From: JAFDZV01 sp966128725 | Lineage (GTDB): Bacteria; Bacteroidota; Ignavibacteria; OLB7 | Assembly: GCA_966128725.1 (NCBI GenBank) | Contig: CBHYLN010000032.1 | Location: forward strand, 1-42,063 | Reading direction: 5' to 3' | DNA length: 42,063 nt | In this document: in pieces, positions 10,032-19,800 of the stretch | Numbering within the stretch: the first letter of the stretch is position 1 | Layout of the letters: each line of letters starts with the position of its first letter | The notes under the pieces: model-generated | Seen by the model: only the letters and a program-made list of their open reading frames with translations | What the model was told of the DNA's origin: nothing | Databases searched by the model: none | Translations under genes and position numbers: made by a program

Positions 10032-10514
10032 ATGAGCAACACAACCGGCCCCGAACAACGCTTCGTTACCTCCGTCACCATTGCCGCGCCTGTGGCGGAT
10101 GTGTTCGCCTTCCATACCGATGTCGGCAACCTGCCGCGCATCTCGCCGCCCGGCATTCGATTTGATATCCTCGCCGTGCCCGAGGCCATCCAGCCCGGCG
10201 CCCGCGTTCTGCTGCGCATGATTCAATTCGGCCTGATGCGGCTCACCGTGGAGGTGGAGTACGACGAGGTGCAGCCGCCGCACGTTATCGCCGAACACCA
10301 GACGCGCGGGCCGTTCAGAACCTGGAGCCATCGCCGGTTGTTCCAGTCGCAGGGCGGCGCCACCGTGATGACCGATGTGGTGCAGTACAGCGTGCCGTTT
10401 GGTGCGTTTGGGCGGTTGTTGGATCGGCTTGTGATCGGCCCACGCCTGCGCGCCATGTTCGCGCATCGGCATCAGCGCACCCGTGCGCTTCTGGAAGGCG
10501 AAGCGGGCGGGTAG
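10032..10514 (+). CDS. SRPBCC (START/Bet v1-like) ligand-binding domain protein
   Basis: 160-residue single-domain protein of the SRPBCC superfamily, a helix-grip fold with a hydrophobic pocket. The opening (EQRFVTSVTIAAPVADVFAFHTDVGNLPRISP, in parts) is the classical beta-strand plus VFAFHxDxxNLPR helix. The middle holds the alternating strands ending in W-S-H-R-R, and the end (GAFGRLLDRLVIGPRLRAMFAHRHQRTRALLE) is the long C-terminal helix. Close relatives are often annotated as cyclase/dehydrase or cell-division inhibitor-like, but the ligand is unknown. ATG 10032 is chosen because upstream codons fall in the palindromic repeat cluster. It is isolated, with repeats on both sides. Confidence 0.82.
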   Translation: MSNTTGPEQRFVTSVTIAAPVADVFAFHTDVGNLPRISPPGIRFDILAVPEAIQPGARVLLRMIQFGLMRLTVEVEYDEVQPPHVIAEHQTRGPFRTWSHRRLFQSQGGATVMTDVVQYSVPFGAFGRLLDRLVIGPRLRAMFAHRHQRTRALLEGEAGG

Positions 10515-10529
10515 CGTGTTGCGGCGCCC

Positions 10530-10687
10530 GCATTGCCGTCGGCGGCGGCGCATGGGCAACTTCACCCGGTTGTGCATACGGGCCGATACGCGGCGCGTCG
10601 GTTCCGCTTGCGGGGAGACATGCATAACTCCCGGAGTCATGCATGCGGGTCGATATGCGGCGCAGGCATTGCCGTCAGCGGCGGCGC
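10530..10687. repeat. Palindromic repeat cluster, right of the SRPBCC gene
   Basis: A degenerate 31-nt palindrome at 10550-10580 and a better one at 10619-10645 (CATGCATAACTC, loop CCG, GAGTCATGCATG) repeat the plan seen at 9861-9959, about 67 nt apart. Each is followed at the same offset by CGATA-nn-CGGCGC (10584-10596 and 10651-10663). Longer direct repeats overlie them: 10574-10596 with 10641-10663 (20/23 identical) and 10530-10551 with 10666-10687 (21/22). Confidence 0.65.
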
Positions 10688-10774
10688 TGGCACAACCCAA
10701 ACGCCACAATCCGCTTCATCATACATGCCCAACACCAGGGATCGAAAGCCCACCGCCCGCGTTCCATCAATCCG

Positions 10775-10782
10775 TATATTTG
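10775..10782 (+). promoter_or_regulatory. TAnnTTTG (-7) box before the polysaccharide cassette
   Basis: TATATTTG, an exact match to the Bacteroidota -7 element, lies ~140 nt before the proposed start of the SLBB export gene. No TTG is present 19-21 nt upstream, so only half of the promoter is supported. Confidence 0.45.
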
Positions 10783-10921
10783 CCCCTTCGGCCGGCATAA
10801 CCTGCCCGTGCTCCCAGTGCGATAGGGACGTATTCAGTCATTGACATCCTGCCCCAGATATCCCAGGTTTGTCTCCGCACACCCCCAAAGTGTTTTCGCT
10901 TGTTCATCTTGCAGTTGCATT

Positions 10922-12613
10922 GTGCACGACGTAATCAACCAACGCTCCAGTATCCCCGCCAACCCCATCTTGCATGGGCTTTGCCGGGCTTTCGTCCTGA
11001 TGTGTTCCGCGTTTTTCCTGTACCCGTATGTGGCACCGGCCCAGCCGGTTACCCAGGGTGAGGGGCCGCGATATCCGGGGACCACGGGTGAACCGGCGCA
11101 GTACGATACCGCCAGCATCCGCACCGCGCGCGAGCGTACAACCGAATCGGCGCCGCTTCTGGAGCGCGCGGTTGATCCCGCCACGTACCTGCTTGGGCCT
11201 GGCGACCAGATTACGCTTGCCATCCCGATCTCGGAGTACCGCCTGATCGATCTTACGGTTGCTCCGGACGCAAAGGTGATCGTGCCGCGTGTTGGCGCCA
11301 TCGATCTGCGCGGGCGCACGCTTGCCGAAGGGGAGAAGTTGATTCGCGAAGCGGTGACGCGCGTGTTTAAAACGGGCGACGTGGCGGTGTCGCTGAAGAA
11401 GATCCGGCAGTTCAAGGTAAGCCTGATCGGCTCGGTGATACGCCCCGGCACGGTGACAGCCACGCCGGCCACGCGTGTGTCGGAGGTGATCGATCTGGGC
11501 GGCGGCGCCACAACAACGGCCTCGAAGCGCCAGATCACGCTGCGCCGAGGCGGCCGCGCAATCGCGGTGGACCTGATGCCGTATTACGCCTACGGTGACC
11601 TCAACGCCAACCCGGTTGTTGAGGGCGGCGACGTGATCCAGGTTGGCGTGCAGGATAAGAAAAGCGTTGTGGCGATCTACGGCGGCGTGCAGCGCCCCGG
11701 CGAGTTCCCGTTCCGCGAGGGCGACTCGATCTCCTCGCTGATCCGGTATTCATGGGGCTTTACGGCCGATGCCATTCCGGACTCGTTGCTGGTTGTGAGC
11801 GTGAACCGGTTCGGCGATACGCTTGAACGGTATTACTGCTCGGCCGATTGGTCGGGCGTGGTGGAGAACGACCGCGCATTACATGTGGGCGATCGTGTGT
11901 TCGTGCGCCGCAACGCCGATTATCTGGTGACCAATCAGGTGGTGGTGGCCGGCGAGGTTCGTTATCCCGGCGTGTATCCCATCGAGCCGGGACGCACCAA
12001 GCTGCGCGACCTGATCGAGGCGGTGGGCGGCTTCACGGGCGATGCTTCGGTGCCGGACGCGCTTGTGATCCGCCGCAAGGTGTTGCTGGAGAAGGACACC
12101 AAGTACGAGTTGATCCAGCAGATCGACCCCGAGAAGCGCACGCCGGAGGATATCAGCTATCTGCGCATCAAGCAGACCGAGCGCCCGGGCGTGATGACGG
12201 TGAACGTGCCCGAGCTGCTCAACGGCCGCGAAAGCGAGAACATTACCCTGATCGATCAGGACTCGCTGTTCGTCCCCTCCAAGAAGGACTACATCAAGGT
12301 GACCGGCAAGGTGAAGAACCCCGGCAACGTGACGTTCTCGGCGGGATCGGGCTACGAGCACTATCTGGATGTTGCCGGCGGATACGGTTGGAAGGCCGAC
12401 AAGGGGGAGACACGCATCATCAAGGGAAAGACCGGCGATACGTTCCTTGCTTCCAGCGAAAGCAATTACCGGCTGGAGCCCGGCGATCAGATATTCGTGC
12501 CGGAGGAGCCGGAGTCGACATTCTGGGAAGGGTTCACAACAACCATCACCGTGCTTGCGCAGATCGGCACCATCGTGGCCGTGGTCCTGAGCGTTCGCGC
12601 TTCCGTCAAATAG
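10922..12613 (+). CDS. Wza-like polysaccharide export protein with multiple SLBB domains
   Basis: ~563-residue outer-membrane polysaccharide export protein. After a signal sequence (LCRAFVLMCSAFFLYPYVAPAQ) come a Poly_export domain (~83-150, YLLGPGDQITLAIP) and four SLBB-type units, each with the GxVxxPGxY/F pattern: VIRPGTV (~165), VQRPGEF (~249), VRYPGVY (~338) and VKNPGNV (~456). A C-terminal hydrophobic helix (~536-560) may be the outer-membrane helix, as in Wza. The start is uncertain: TTG 10841, GTG 10922, TTG 10970 and ATG 11000 are in frame. ATG 11000 would leave the signal peptide without a basic N-region. First gene of an exopolysaccharide cassette, 13 nt before the Wzz-like gene. 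Confidence 0.88.
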   Translation: MHDVINQRSSIPANPILHGLCRAFVLMCSAFFLYPYVAPAQPVTQGEGPRYPGTTGEPAQYDTASIRTARERTTESAPLLERAVDPATYLLGPGDQITLAIPISEYRLIDLTVAPDAKVIVPRVGAIDLRGRTLAEGEKLIREAVTRVFKTGDVAVSLKKIRQFKVSLIGSVIRPGTVTATPATRVSEVIDLGGGATTTASKRQITLRRGGRAIAVDLMPYYAYGDLNANPVVEGGDVIQVGVQDKKSVVAIYGGVQRPGEFPFREGDSISSLIRYSWGFTADAIPDSLLVVSVNRFGDTLERYYCSADWSGVVENDRALHVGDRVFVRRNADYLVTNQVVVAGEVRYPGVYPIEPGRTKLRDLIEAVGGFTGDASVPDALVIRRKVLLEKDTKYELIQQIDPEKRTPEDISYLRIKQTERPGVMTVNVPELLNGRESENITLIDQDSLFVPSKKDYIKVTGKVKNPGNVTFSAGSGYEHYLDVAGGYGWKADKGETRIIKGKTGDTFLASSESNYRLEPGDQIFVPEEPESTFWEGFTTTITVLAQIGTIVAVVLSVRASVK

Positions 12614-12626
12614 AAATTTCCGATCC

Positions 12627-13874
12627 ATGAGTCGTCCCGACGAACCCTCGGCCACGCACGGCACGCAGCCGACATACACGATGCCGCCACGCGTGAGTCT
12701 TCGCGAATACCTTGCCGTGTTCTCGCGATATCGCCGCACCTTCATCGTGGTGGTGGTCGGCGGCACGCTGCTTGCCGCCGGTTATCTGATGATCGCGCGC
12801 CAGACGTATTCGGCGTCGGCCACGCTGCTGCCGCCCGACAAGTCCGAGGGGGTAAGCCTTGCGTCGCTTGTGCAAAGCTCCTCCAAGCTGGATTTCAAGG
12901 CGCTCAGCGAGAACTCCTCGGCCGAAACCTTTGTCCGCATCCTGCAAAGCCGCACCCTGGCCGACAGCCTTATCCGCCGGTTCGATCTGCTGAAGCTGTA
13001 CGATATCCCCGCCAGCGAACGCGACCTGGCGATCGATGAAGTGCTTGGGCAGATGTCGGTTGCGGCCGATCTCCAGGGCTTTATCGATGTAAGCTTCAAC
13101 GTGCGCACGGGCATGCTGGCAACCGACGCCGAGCAACGCGCTTCGGCCGAGTTGGCCGCCAAGGTTGTGAATGCCTCTATCGAAATCCTGGATAAACTGA
13201 ACCAGAAGAAATCGGTGTCGCGTGCGCGGCGCTCGCGCGAGTTCATCGGCCGCATGAAGCTGTTGAAACGCGCCGAGCTGGATACCGCGCAGGCGGCGTT
13301 CCTCCGGTTCCAGCAGCGCAACAAGGCGATAGCGCTCGACAAGCAGATCGAGGCCTCGGTGGAGGGGTTGATCGACCTTCAGACGCAGATCCAGAAAACC
13401 GAGGTGCAGCTTGCGGTTGCCCGCCAGGAGCTTTCCGAGGAAACCCCGCAGGTGCAGAATCTGAAGAAGCAACTGGAGCAGCTTCGCTCGCAGAAGTCGC
13501 GTCTGGAAGGCGGCCAGGCCGGCGGTGAGGCGCTTGGCATCCCGCTGCGCGGCGTGCCTGACCTTACACGCCAGGTGGCCAATCTGAAGCTGAACCTGGA
13601 GGTTGCCACGCAGATCTACACCTACCTGGAGGCGCAGTACAATCAGGAGCAGATCCAGGAAGCGCGCGAGCTGCCCACCGTATCGGTGATGGACTACGCC
13701 TCGGTGCCTACGCGCCGAAGCGCGCCGAAGCGCGCCCTGATGCTGGGCATCATCGCCTTTGTGCTGCTGATCGGCACCACGCTGGTGATTTTCGTGGTGG
13801 ACTTCTACCGCCGCGCCATGCGTGCCGACAGGGCAGCAAGCGCCGAACAGCCACACACCGGGAACCAGGGATGA
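12627..13874 (+). CDS. Wzz-like chain-length determinant (polysaccharide co-polymerase)
   Basis: 415 residues with the topology of polysaccharide co-polymerases. A short cytosolic N-terminus is followed by one transmembrane segment (~38-57, TFIVVVVGGTLLAAGYLMIA) and a large periplasmic part with long helices and coiled coil (~195-300). A GNVR-like region (VANLKLNLEVATQIYTYLEAQYNQEQI) precedes a second membrane segment (~372-394). The PTVSVMDYASVPTRRSAPKR stretch before the last helix matches the P-x2-P-x4-S-P-K-type motif. There is no C-terminal Walker A/tyrosine-kinase domain, so it is not a full Wzc. It would control chain length of the polymer made by the cassette. The stop overlaps the glycosyltransferase start (ATGA). 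Confidence 0.9.
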   Translation: MSRPDEPSATHGTQPTYTMPPRVSLREYLAVFSRYRRTFIVVVVGGTLLAAGYLMIARQTYSASATLLPPDKSEGVSLASLVQSSSKLDFKALSENSSAETFVRILQSRTLADSLIRRFDLLKLYDIPASERDLAIDEVLGQMSVAADLQGFIDVSFNVRTGMLATDAEQRASAELAAKVVNASIEILDKLNQKKSVSRARRSREFIGRMKLLKRAELDTAQAAFLRFQQRNKAIALDKQIEASVEGLIDLQTQIQKTEVQLAVARQELSEETPQVQNLKKQLEQLRSQKSRLEGGQAGGEALGIPLRGVPDLTRQVANLKLNLEVATQIYTYLEAQYNQEQIQEARELPTVSVMDYASVPTRRSAPKRALMLGIIAFVLLIGTTLVIFVVDFYRRAMRADRAASAEQPHTGNQG

Positions 13875-15109
13875 CCGATCGACCCAACAGCGCGGCGGGG
13901 GCCGGCGACCGGTTGCGCGTGCTTGTGGTGGACAAGGTTGCCGTGTTGCGGAACAATCGCGAGCGGTATCGGCGGCTGGCCGAGATCGCCTCGGTTGATG
14001 TTACGCTGCTTGCCCCGACACGCTGGCTGGAGAACTGCGTGATGGAGCACTATCAGCCCGATAACGACGAGCCGTTTGCAACCGTGCTCGGCGTGCCAAG
14101 CTGGCCCGGGCGCGAGCTGCGCTCCATCTACTACACCGGCGCGTGGCGCGCGTTCCGCCGTTCGCGGCCCGATGTCATCCTTCTGATGGAGGAGTCGTTC
14201 TCCATGTTCGCGCTGCAGGCGGTGCTGCTGAAGTGGCTGTTCGCCCGGCGTGCGAAGGTGATCTTCTACAGCTTCAACATCACATCGTACATCAACTATC
14301 CGTACCGGCCCGCGTGGTTCTACCGTCTGCTGGGGCGCACCGTGATGGCCATGTGCCATGTTGGCCTGTGCGTGAATCGGCGTGCCCAGGAGGTGTTGGC
14401 CGAGTCCACCTTCAAGGGCAAAATTCAGGTACTGTTCTTCGGCATCAACGATCGCCTGTTCCAGGGCCTGCCGCGCGAGCAGGCGCGCGCAAGCCTGGGC
14501 CTGCCGGTTGAATCGCGCATCTTCCTGTATGCCGGGCGCCTGCTGGAGCTGAAGGGCGTTCAGGACCTGCTGGATGCCTTTGCCCGCCTTCGCCACGAGC
14601 GGCCGGAGCAGGACCTGCGACTGCTGGTGCTGGGCGATGGCGAATACGGCGAGGCCCTGGCGCGCAAGGCGGCCGAGCTTGAGTTGGGCGGTTCGGTGGA
14701 GTTCCGGCGCGCCGTGCCGATCGAGCAGATGGCGACCTACATGAGCGCCGCCGATGCCTTTGTGCTGCCCTCGCGCGCGGAGTGGAACGAGCAGTTCGGC
14801 CGTGTTAACGCCGAGGCGATGCTGGTGGGCACAACGATCATCGGCTCCACCAGCGGCGAGATTCCCGTGGTGATACAGGATGGCGGCTTTGTGTTCACCG
14901 CCGGCGATGTGGATGACCTTGCCCGCACGATGGCCACGGTGCTGGATGACCCCGAGCAGGTTGCGCGCCGCCGTGCGCGCGGGCGCGAGATCGCGATGAA
15001 GAATTATTCGCTGAAGGGCTTCGTGGACGGCCTGGTTGATCTGTTCGAGGAGATCACCGCGCGCCGCATCCGCCGGCAGCGGCCGGCCGGGCCGGGGGTG
15101 GAGGGATGA
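13871..15109 (+). CDS. GT4-family glycosyltransferase
   Basis: 412-residue GT-B fold enzyme. The N-terminal half (DRLRVLVVDKVAVLRNNRERYRRLA) is the acceptor domain. The C-terminal half has the GT4 hallmarks: FLYAGRLLELKGVQDLLDAF, LLVLGDGEYG, and the retaining-enzyme EX7E motif in EQFGRVNAEAML, followed by GSTSGEIPVVI. It has no membrane anchor and would add a sugar to a lipid-linked or polysaccharide intermediate at the cytosolic face. Sugar and linkage cannot be deduced. Both ends overlap their neighbours by 4 nt (ATGA at 13871 and at 15106), so translation is coupled. It is the only glycosyltransferase in the cassette, so others must be elsewhere. Confidence 0.92.
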   Translation: MTDRPNSAAGAGDRLRVLVVDKVAVLRNNRERYRRLAEIASVDVTLLAPTRWLENCVMEHYQPDNDEPFATVLGVPSWPGRELRSIYYTGAWRAFRRSRPDVILLMEESFSMFALQAVLLKWLFARRAKVIFYSFNITSYINYPYRPAWFYRLLGRTVMAMCHVGLCVNRRAQEVLAESTFKGKIQVLFFGINDRLFQGLPREQARASLGLPVESRIFLYAGRLLELKGVQDLLDAFARLRHERPEQDLRLLVLGDGEYGEALARKAAELELGGSVEFRRAVPIEQMATYMSAADAFVLPSRAEWNEQFGRVNAEAMLVGTTIIGSTSGEIPVVIQDGGFVFTAGDVDDLARTMATVLDDPEQVARRRARGREIAMKNYSLKGFVDGLVDLFEEITARRIRRQRPAGPGVEG

Positions 15110-16542
15110 ACGCGGCCGCCGAGTCGCGCCTGGGCCCGCTGAGCGCCGGCCAGTTGTTTCGGCGTTATGCGTCGGACCCCCTGCGCCTGCTCACGATTGT
15201 GCTGACCACGGTGATGCTTGGTTATGGCGCCCGTGTGGACAATCATTCGCCGTTCACCATCGGCATCCTTGAGACCATCCTTGGCGCCAACGTCACCGGC
15301 ATCGAAGCGCTGGGCATCATCATCTTCCTGATGGAGCTGGTGCGGCGTATGATGCACGGCGATTTCACGATCGAGCGCTCGCCTGCTTCGCGCCCGATGT
15401 TGTGGGTGGGCGTGTTCGTGGGCGTGGTGCCCTTTGTGCGCATGCTGGTGGAGGAGAACGGCTTCCGCCTGCCGTTGGAGCTGGTGGAGATGCCCGGCGT
15501 GGTGCTCGCGTTTTTCCTGTGGAAGTTCGTGTACCGCCGCGAGGACGTGCAGCTTATGGCGTGGATGGTGCTGATTGCCGGCCTGTTCAAGTCGATCGAG
15601 GGTGTGGCCATCTACATGACCGCGGGCCTTGGCTGGGGACTGCTTACCGGCTGGCGCGACGCCATGCTGATGGCGGTGGTGCTGCTGGCGATCTTCTTCT
15701 CGTTCGCGATCAAGCCGGACGCCGGGCGCCCGTATCGGCGCATGCGCTACTTCGCCTTCGGCACGTTGCCGATCGCGATGTTCACGTACATCGGCTCCAC
15801 CCGCCGTTCCTTCGTGCTGGGCGCGGGCATGGCCATCCTTGTCCTGATCTTCTTCTTCCAGGGCCGCGAACGGCGGCGACTGTGTGCCTACGCGCTGCCC
15901 CTGGTTGCGGTGCTGGGCATCGGCGCAACCGCGTTGATCGGCTCCAATCAGTTCATCGATCGCCTTGGTGTGATCAGCGATCCCACCAGCGAGGTTTCGG
16001 CCAGCTACCGGCTGATCGAGATCTACAACATCTCCGCGATGATCGCCGAGCGCCCCATCTTCGGCTGGCCGATGGGCGTCTCGTGGCGGAACTACACGCT
16101 GCTAGAGGTGGAGAACGTAAGCCCGGTGATCCCTCACAACACGTATCTGTACATCACGTGGCGCGGTGGCATCGTTGGCCTGCTGATATGGATCTGGGTG
16201 CTGATCACCATGGCGCGCATGCATCGGCGCACCATTCGCGCGGCCGCCACGCCGCTGGAACGTTTCCTTGCGTTCTGGCTTGCGGCGGCCACCATCTCGG
16301 TGATCGTGGCCGGCATGACAATGGAGATCGGTTCGGACCGATTGAAATGGTTCTATCCCTTCCTGATGGTGATGACCGGGTATCTGCCCGGCGCCTGGCC
16401 GGCCGGCCGGCGCAGGCCCGCAACAGCGCCCATTGCCGATGCGCCCGTTGCCGGCGTGGCGATTGCCGAGGCACCGGTTGCGGGCACCCCGGCGATATCC
16501 TTGCCCGCCGTGGCCGGTGATGTGCCAGCCGGCGGGGGCTGA
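15106..16542 (+). CDS. O-antigen ligase / Wzy-like polymerase membrane protein
   Basis: 478-residue polytopic membrane protein with about ten hydrophobic segments, consistent with the Wzy/WaaL (O-antigen ligase) superfamily. A large loop before the last helices includes AERPIFGWPMGVSWRNY and VIPHNTYLYITWRGGIVGLLI; the 'PHN-YL' stretch is the classic Wzy_C/WaaL signature region. The last ~50 residues are a soluble low-complexity tail rich in Ala/Pro with repeats of the type (E/D)APVAG, not typical of the family. It overlaps the glycosyltransferase by 4 nt and ends the cassette. Whether it polymerises or ligates cannot be told from sequence. Confidence 0.85.
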   Translation: MNAAAESRLGPLSAGQLFRRYASDPLRLLTIVLTTVMLGYGARVDNHSPFTIGILETILGANVTGIEALGIIIFLMELVRRMMHGDFTIERSPASRPMLWVGVFVGVVPFVRMLVEENGFRLPLELVEMPGVVLAFFLWKFVYRREDVQLMAWMVLIAGLFKSIEGVAIYMTAGLGWGLLTGWRDAMLMAVVLLAIFFSFAIKPDAGRPYRRMRYFAFGTLPIAMFTYIGSTRRSFVLGAGMAILVLIFFFQGRERRRLCAYALPLVAVLGIGATALIGSNQFIDRLGVISDPTSEVSASYRLIEIYNISAMIAERPIFGWPMGVSWRNYTLLEVENVSPVIPHNTYLYITWRGGIVGLLIWIWVLITMARMHRRTIRAAATPLERFLAFWLAAATISVIVAGMTMEIGSDRLKWFYPFLMVMTGYLPGAWPAGRRRPATAPIADAPVAGVAIAEAPVAGTPAISLPAVAGDVPAGGG

Positions 16543-16578
16543 GGCCCGTGCCCGCGCGTTGGATGGGCCTGTATGTTT
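16542..16578 (+). terminator. Possible terminator after the polysaccharide cassette
   Basis: AGGCCC (16542-16547) can pair with GGGCCT (16565-16570), followed by GTATGTTT. The loop is long (17 nt), so this is weak. Confidence 0.3.
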
Positions 16579-16842
16579 GGGGCGGTGGAACGGCCTTGAC
16601 AACGTTATGCCCGGCGGGCATCTTGCGCCCCGCTTCCAGAACCGGTTGGCACGGCATCGCCGGTCCATCGCGCCTGGGGTCACAGCGCCGGTAACCACAA
16701 CTCATCCCGGTTGTCCGTTCGCGCGAACGCCATCAACGGCGCAGCGGTGCGCCATCGATACCACACGCTACGGGTGATTCGATCGTTGTATTGAATTGCC
16801 GTGCGGCGTGGGTGCCGCGGTACTACTTATCCAACGGATCAC
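16571..16842. other. Intergenic region before the C25 protease gene
   Basis: About 270 nt without a gene. It contains a short palindrome, ATGCCCGGCGGGCAT (about 16608-16622), and no clear TAnnTTTG box. Confidence 0.4.
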
Positions 16843-19800
16843 ATGAGGCTTCAATCGGCGCTGGTTTTTCTGATCGTCTGCATGGCCTGCGGGCATGCGG
16901 CGGCGCAATCGGTTGCGGTGGCGCGGCGGCAGGCTGCCGTGGATGCGCGCCTGGGCGGCGCGCGTGTTGCCGTTGTGGCGCAGGACGAGCGCGGCCTTAC
17001 ACTGGAGATTACCGGCGTGCGCGCCGGGTTCGCGGCGGCATCCCGGGATTCCGCCGCAGGCCCGGACGCCGCAGGCCAATTGCTTCCGCTGCATTACACC
17101 ATCGGAATTCCGTTTGATGCCGTTGACCTGCGCGTTGAAGTGCGTGCATCGCATTACGATACGCTGGCGGTCCCCGCGGGACTGCGAACCGACCGCGCGA
17201 CCCCGGTTGGCGCGTGGCTGGGCAACCGAGCCGTGCAGCGCGGGCTGGCCACGGTGGCGCTTGCGTTTCAGCCGGCGCGCCTTGAAGGCGGCCGCATCGT
17301 GTTGATGCGCGACGCGCGCCTGACGGTGACATGGCGGCGCTCGGCGCGCGCGAAGGACGCGGGCGGGCTGGCAAGGGCCGAAAGCCCGGCCATGGAGGAG
17401 GTGATGCGCGCGGCCGTGGTGAACTACGATCGCGCGCGGGCATGGCGGCGCGGCGCGCAACAGGGCGCAACGATAACGCGTGCAAGCGGGTGGGGGATGG
17501 AGGAAGCCGTGGTGATCCGAACCGGCGGCGATGGCGCGTATTCCCTTGAGGCCGACTTCCTGGCCGTTGGCGGCGTGCGCGATCTGCTCCGCTCGCCGAT
17601 CGCGGCGCTTCGGTTGCGCAACGGGAGCGCGCCGGTGCGGTTCCATGTTGTGGATCGCAACGGCGACGGCCTGCTCGACGGCGATGACCGGCTGGAGTTC
17701 CTCGGGCGTCGCAACCCCAGCACCGAGCCGGGCTTCTATTACAGCGACATCACCGATACCAACGCCTATATCCTTACATGGCATGGCGGCGATGCGGTTG
17801 CGCCGCTTGCCGTCGCCAACGGTGCCGAGCCGGCCCCGGAGCAGCCCTGGTACGATTCAACGCTGCATATCGAGGAGGAGCGCGCCTACTTCCCGGGCAT
17901 TTCCGATCCGGAAAGCTGGGGCGATGTGCGTACGATCCATAACTCCGATCGTGTGCCGAACGAACGTTTCTACTGGGCGCGGGTAACCTATCCGCAGCAG
18001 ACGGTGGTGCGCTTCGTTGCCTCGCCGGCGCTTACGCCCGGCGGCAACATCCACATGCGCGTCCGCATGGCCGGCGCCACCGATACGGTGCACCGCGTTG
18101 TGCTGCAGATCAACGACATCGACGTTGCCGACGTGGCGTTGCAGTACTTCAGCGACACCACGTTCGAGGTCGATTTCCCGGCTGCGTACCTGATCAACGG
18201 CCAGAACCGGCTTACGCTGCGTCCGGAGGCGATCGCCGGTGTTGATCCCGCCACGCGGCGCGTGCCCGATATCTCCTACCTGGATTACATCGAGCTTGCC
18301 GGGCGCTGGTTGCCGTATGCCGGCGCCGGCGAAACCAAGGTTCGGCTGCCCGATGCCGGTGGCGCCATGCGGCGTGTTGCCGTCGCGGGATTTACCGCCG
18401 CGCCCGCGCTGGCCGTTTCCGCCGGCGTGCGCGCCGTGCCGGATTCCGTTGCGCGCGGCTACACGTTCCAGCTTACCTCGCGCCAGCTTCCGCCCAATCT
18501 GCGCATCTCGCCGGGGTTCCTGGCGGTTGTTGGCGACTCCACGTTCGCCTCGCCGAACTTCGGGCTGGGCATCATGATGGTGGAGGTGGACGGTGCCAAT
18601 GGCAAGGTGGTGCGGCGCTCGTTCTTCAACGTGTACGATGGCGACCAGGCAACGCAGGACGCCAACTATCTGGCCGCCGAGCAGTTCATCGCCTCGGTGC
18701 CGGATGGCAACATCCTGCTGGCGGGTTTTTCGGTGGGCGGCGGCGCGCGTGGCCAGATCTCCGACGGCCTTCGCAACGCGTTGGCCGCGCTTGGCAGCAC
18801 GCGCGCAGGGGGCAACAGCTTTGTTGCCTCGTGGGCGTTTGCCGCGCGCAAGGGCCAGCCCGGCACCGCGACCGAGGCGTTTGCCCGGTTTGATGACAAC
18901 GACCGCGGCGTAACACTGAACGCGTTTATCCCGGACCCCAACGGCAACAGCTACCGTGCGGCGATATCGTTGCCCGCGGCCGGCGATGAGTTCCAGATTG
19001 GCGGCACAACGCAGGCCCTGGCGGGGTATCACCAGGCCGACTCGCTGATTGCGCCGGACAACCGCGCCGACATGATCGTGATCACGCATCCGGGGTTTGC
19101 CTCCGAGGCATACCGGCTGGCGGCTCACCGCGCTGCGTATCCGCCGGCGAGTGGGCCGTTTGTAGTGCGCGTGGTGAGCGTGAACCGCATCTACGACGAG
19201 TTCAACAACGGCGTGAAGGATCCGATCGCCATCCGCCGATTCCTTCAGTATGCCGACAGCAACTGGGCGGCGCCCAGCCCGGCCTACGTGCTGCTGTTCG
19301 GCGATGCCTCGTGGGATCCGCAGCTCCGGCTGCCCGGCTCAACCACGGTGGACTACATACCCACCAACGGCATTCCCTCCACGGACTTCATCTACACGGT
19401 GCCCTTTGGTGACGACAGCGCCTACACCTGGCAGCAGGTGATTGGGCGGCTGCCGGTTGCAGGCCTGCGCGATGCCCGCGCCGTGGTGGACAAGATTATC
19501 GAATACGATACGCTGCCGCCGGCGTTGTGGAACAAGCGCTTTGTGTTGCTGGCCGGTGGCGGCACCATCGGCGAGGTGGATTACCACGCCGGCAACAATC
19601 TGGAGCTTGCCGAGACCTATGTGCTTTCGCCGAACTTTCTGGGCGATACGGCGCTGGTGCGGCGTACGTCGGACAACCTTGCCCTGCCCGACGACAAGGA
19701 TGCCGACTGGGCTCGCGGCGAGGTGAACAAGGGCACGCTGTGGATGAACTTCTCCGGGCATGGCGCCACCGACGTGGCCGACCTTGACTACGGTTTCCCC

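Noticed and set aside
9861..10645. Palindromic units of ~31 nt spaced by ~37 nt, looking like a CRISPR array
   Set aside because: The repeats are degenerate, the spacers share CGATAnnCGGCGC instead of being unique, there are only two units per cluster, and no cas gene is present.
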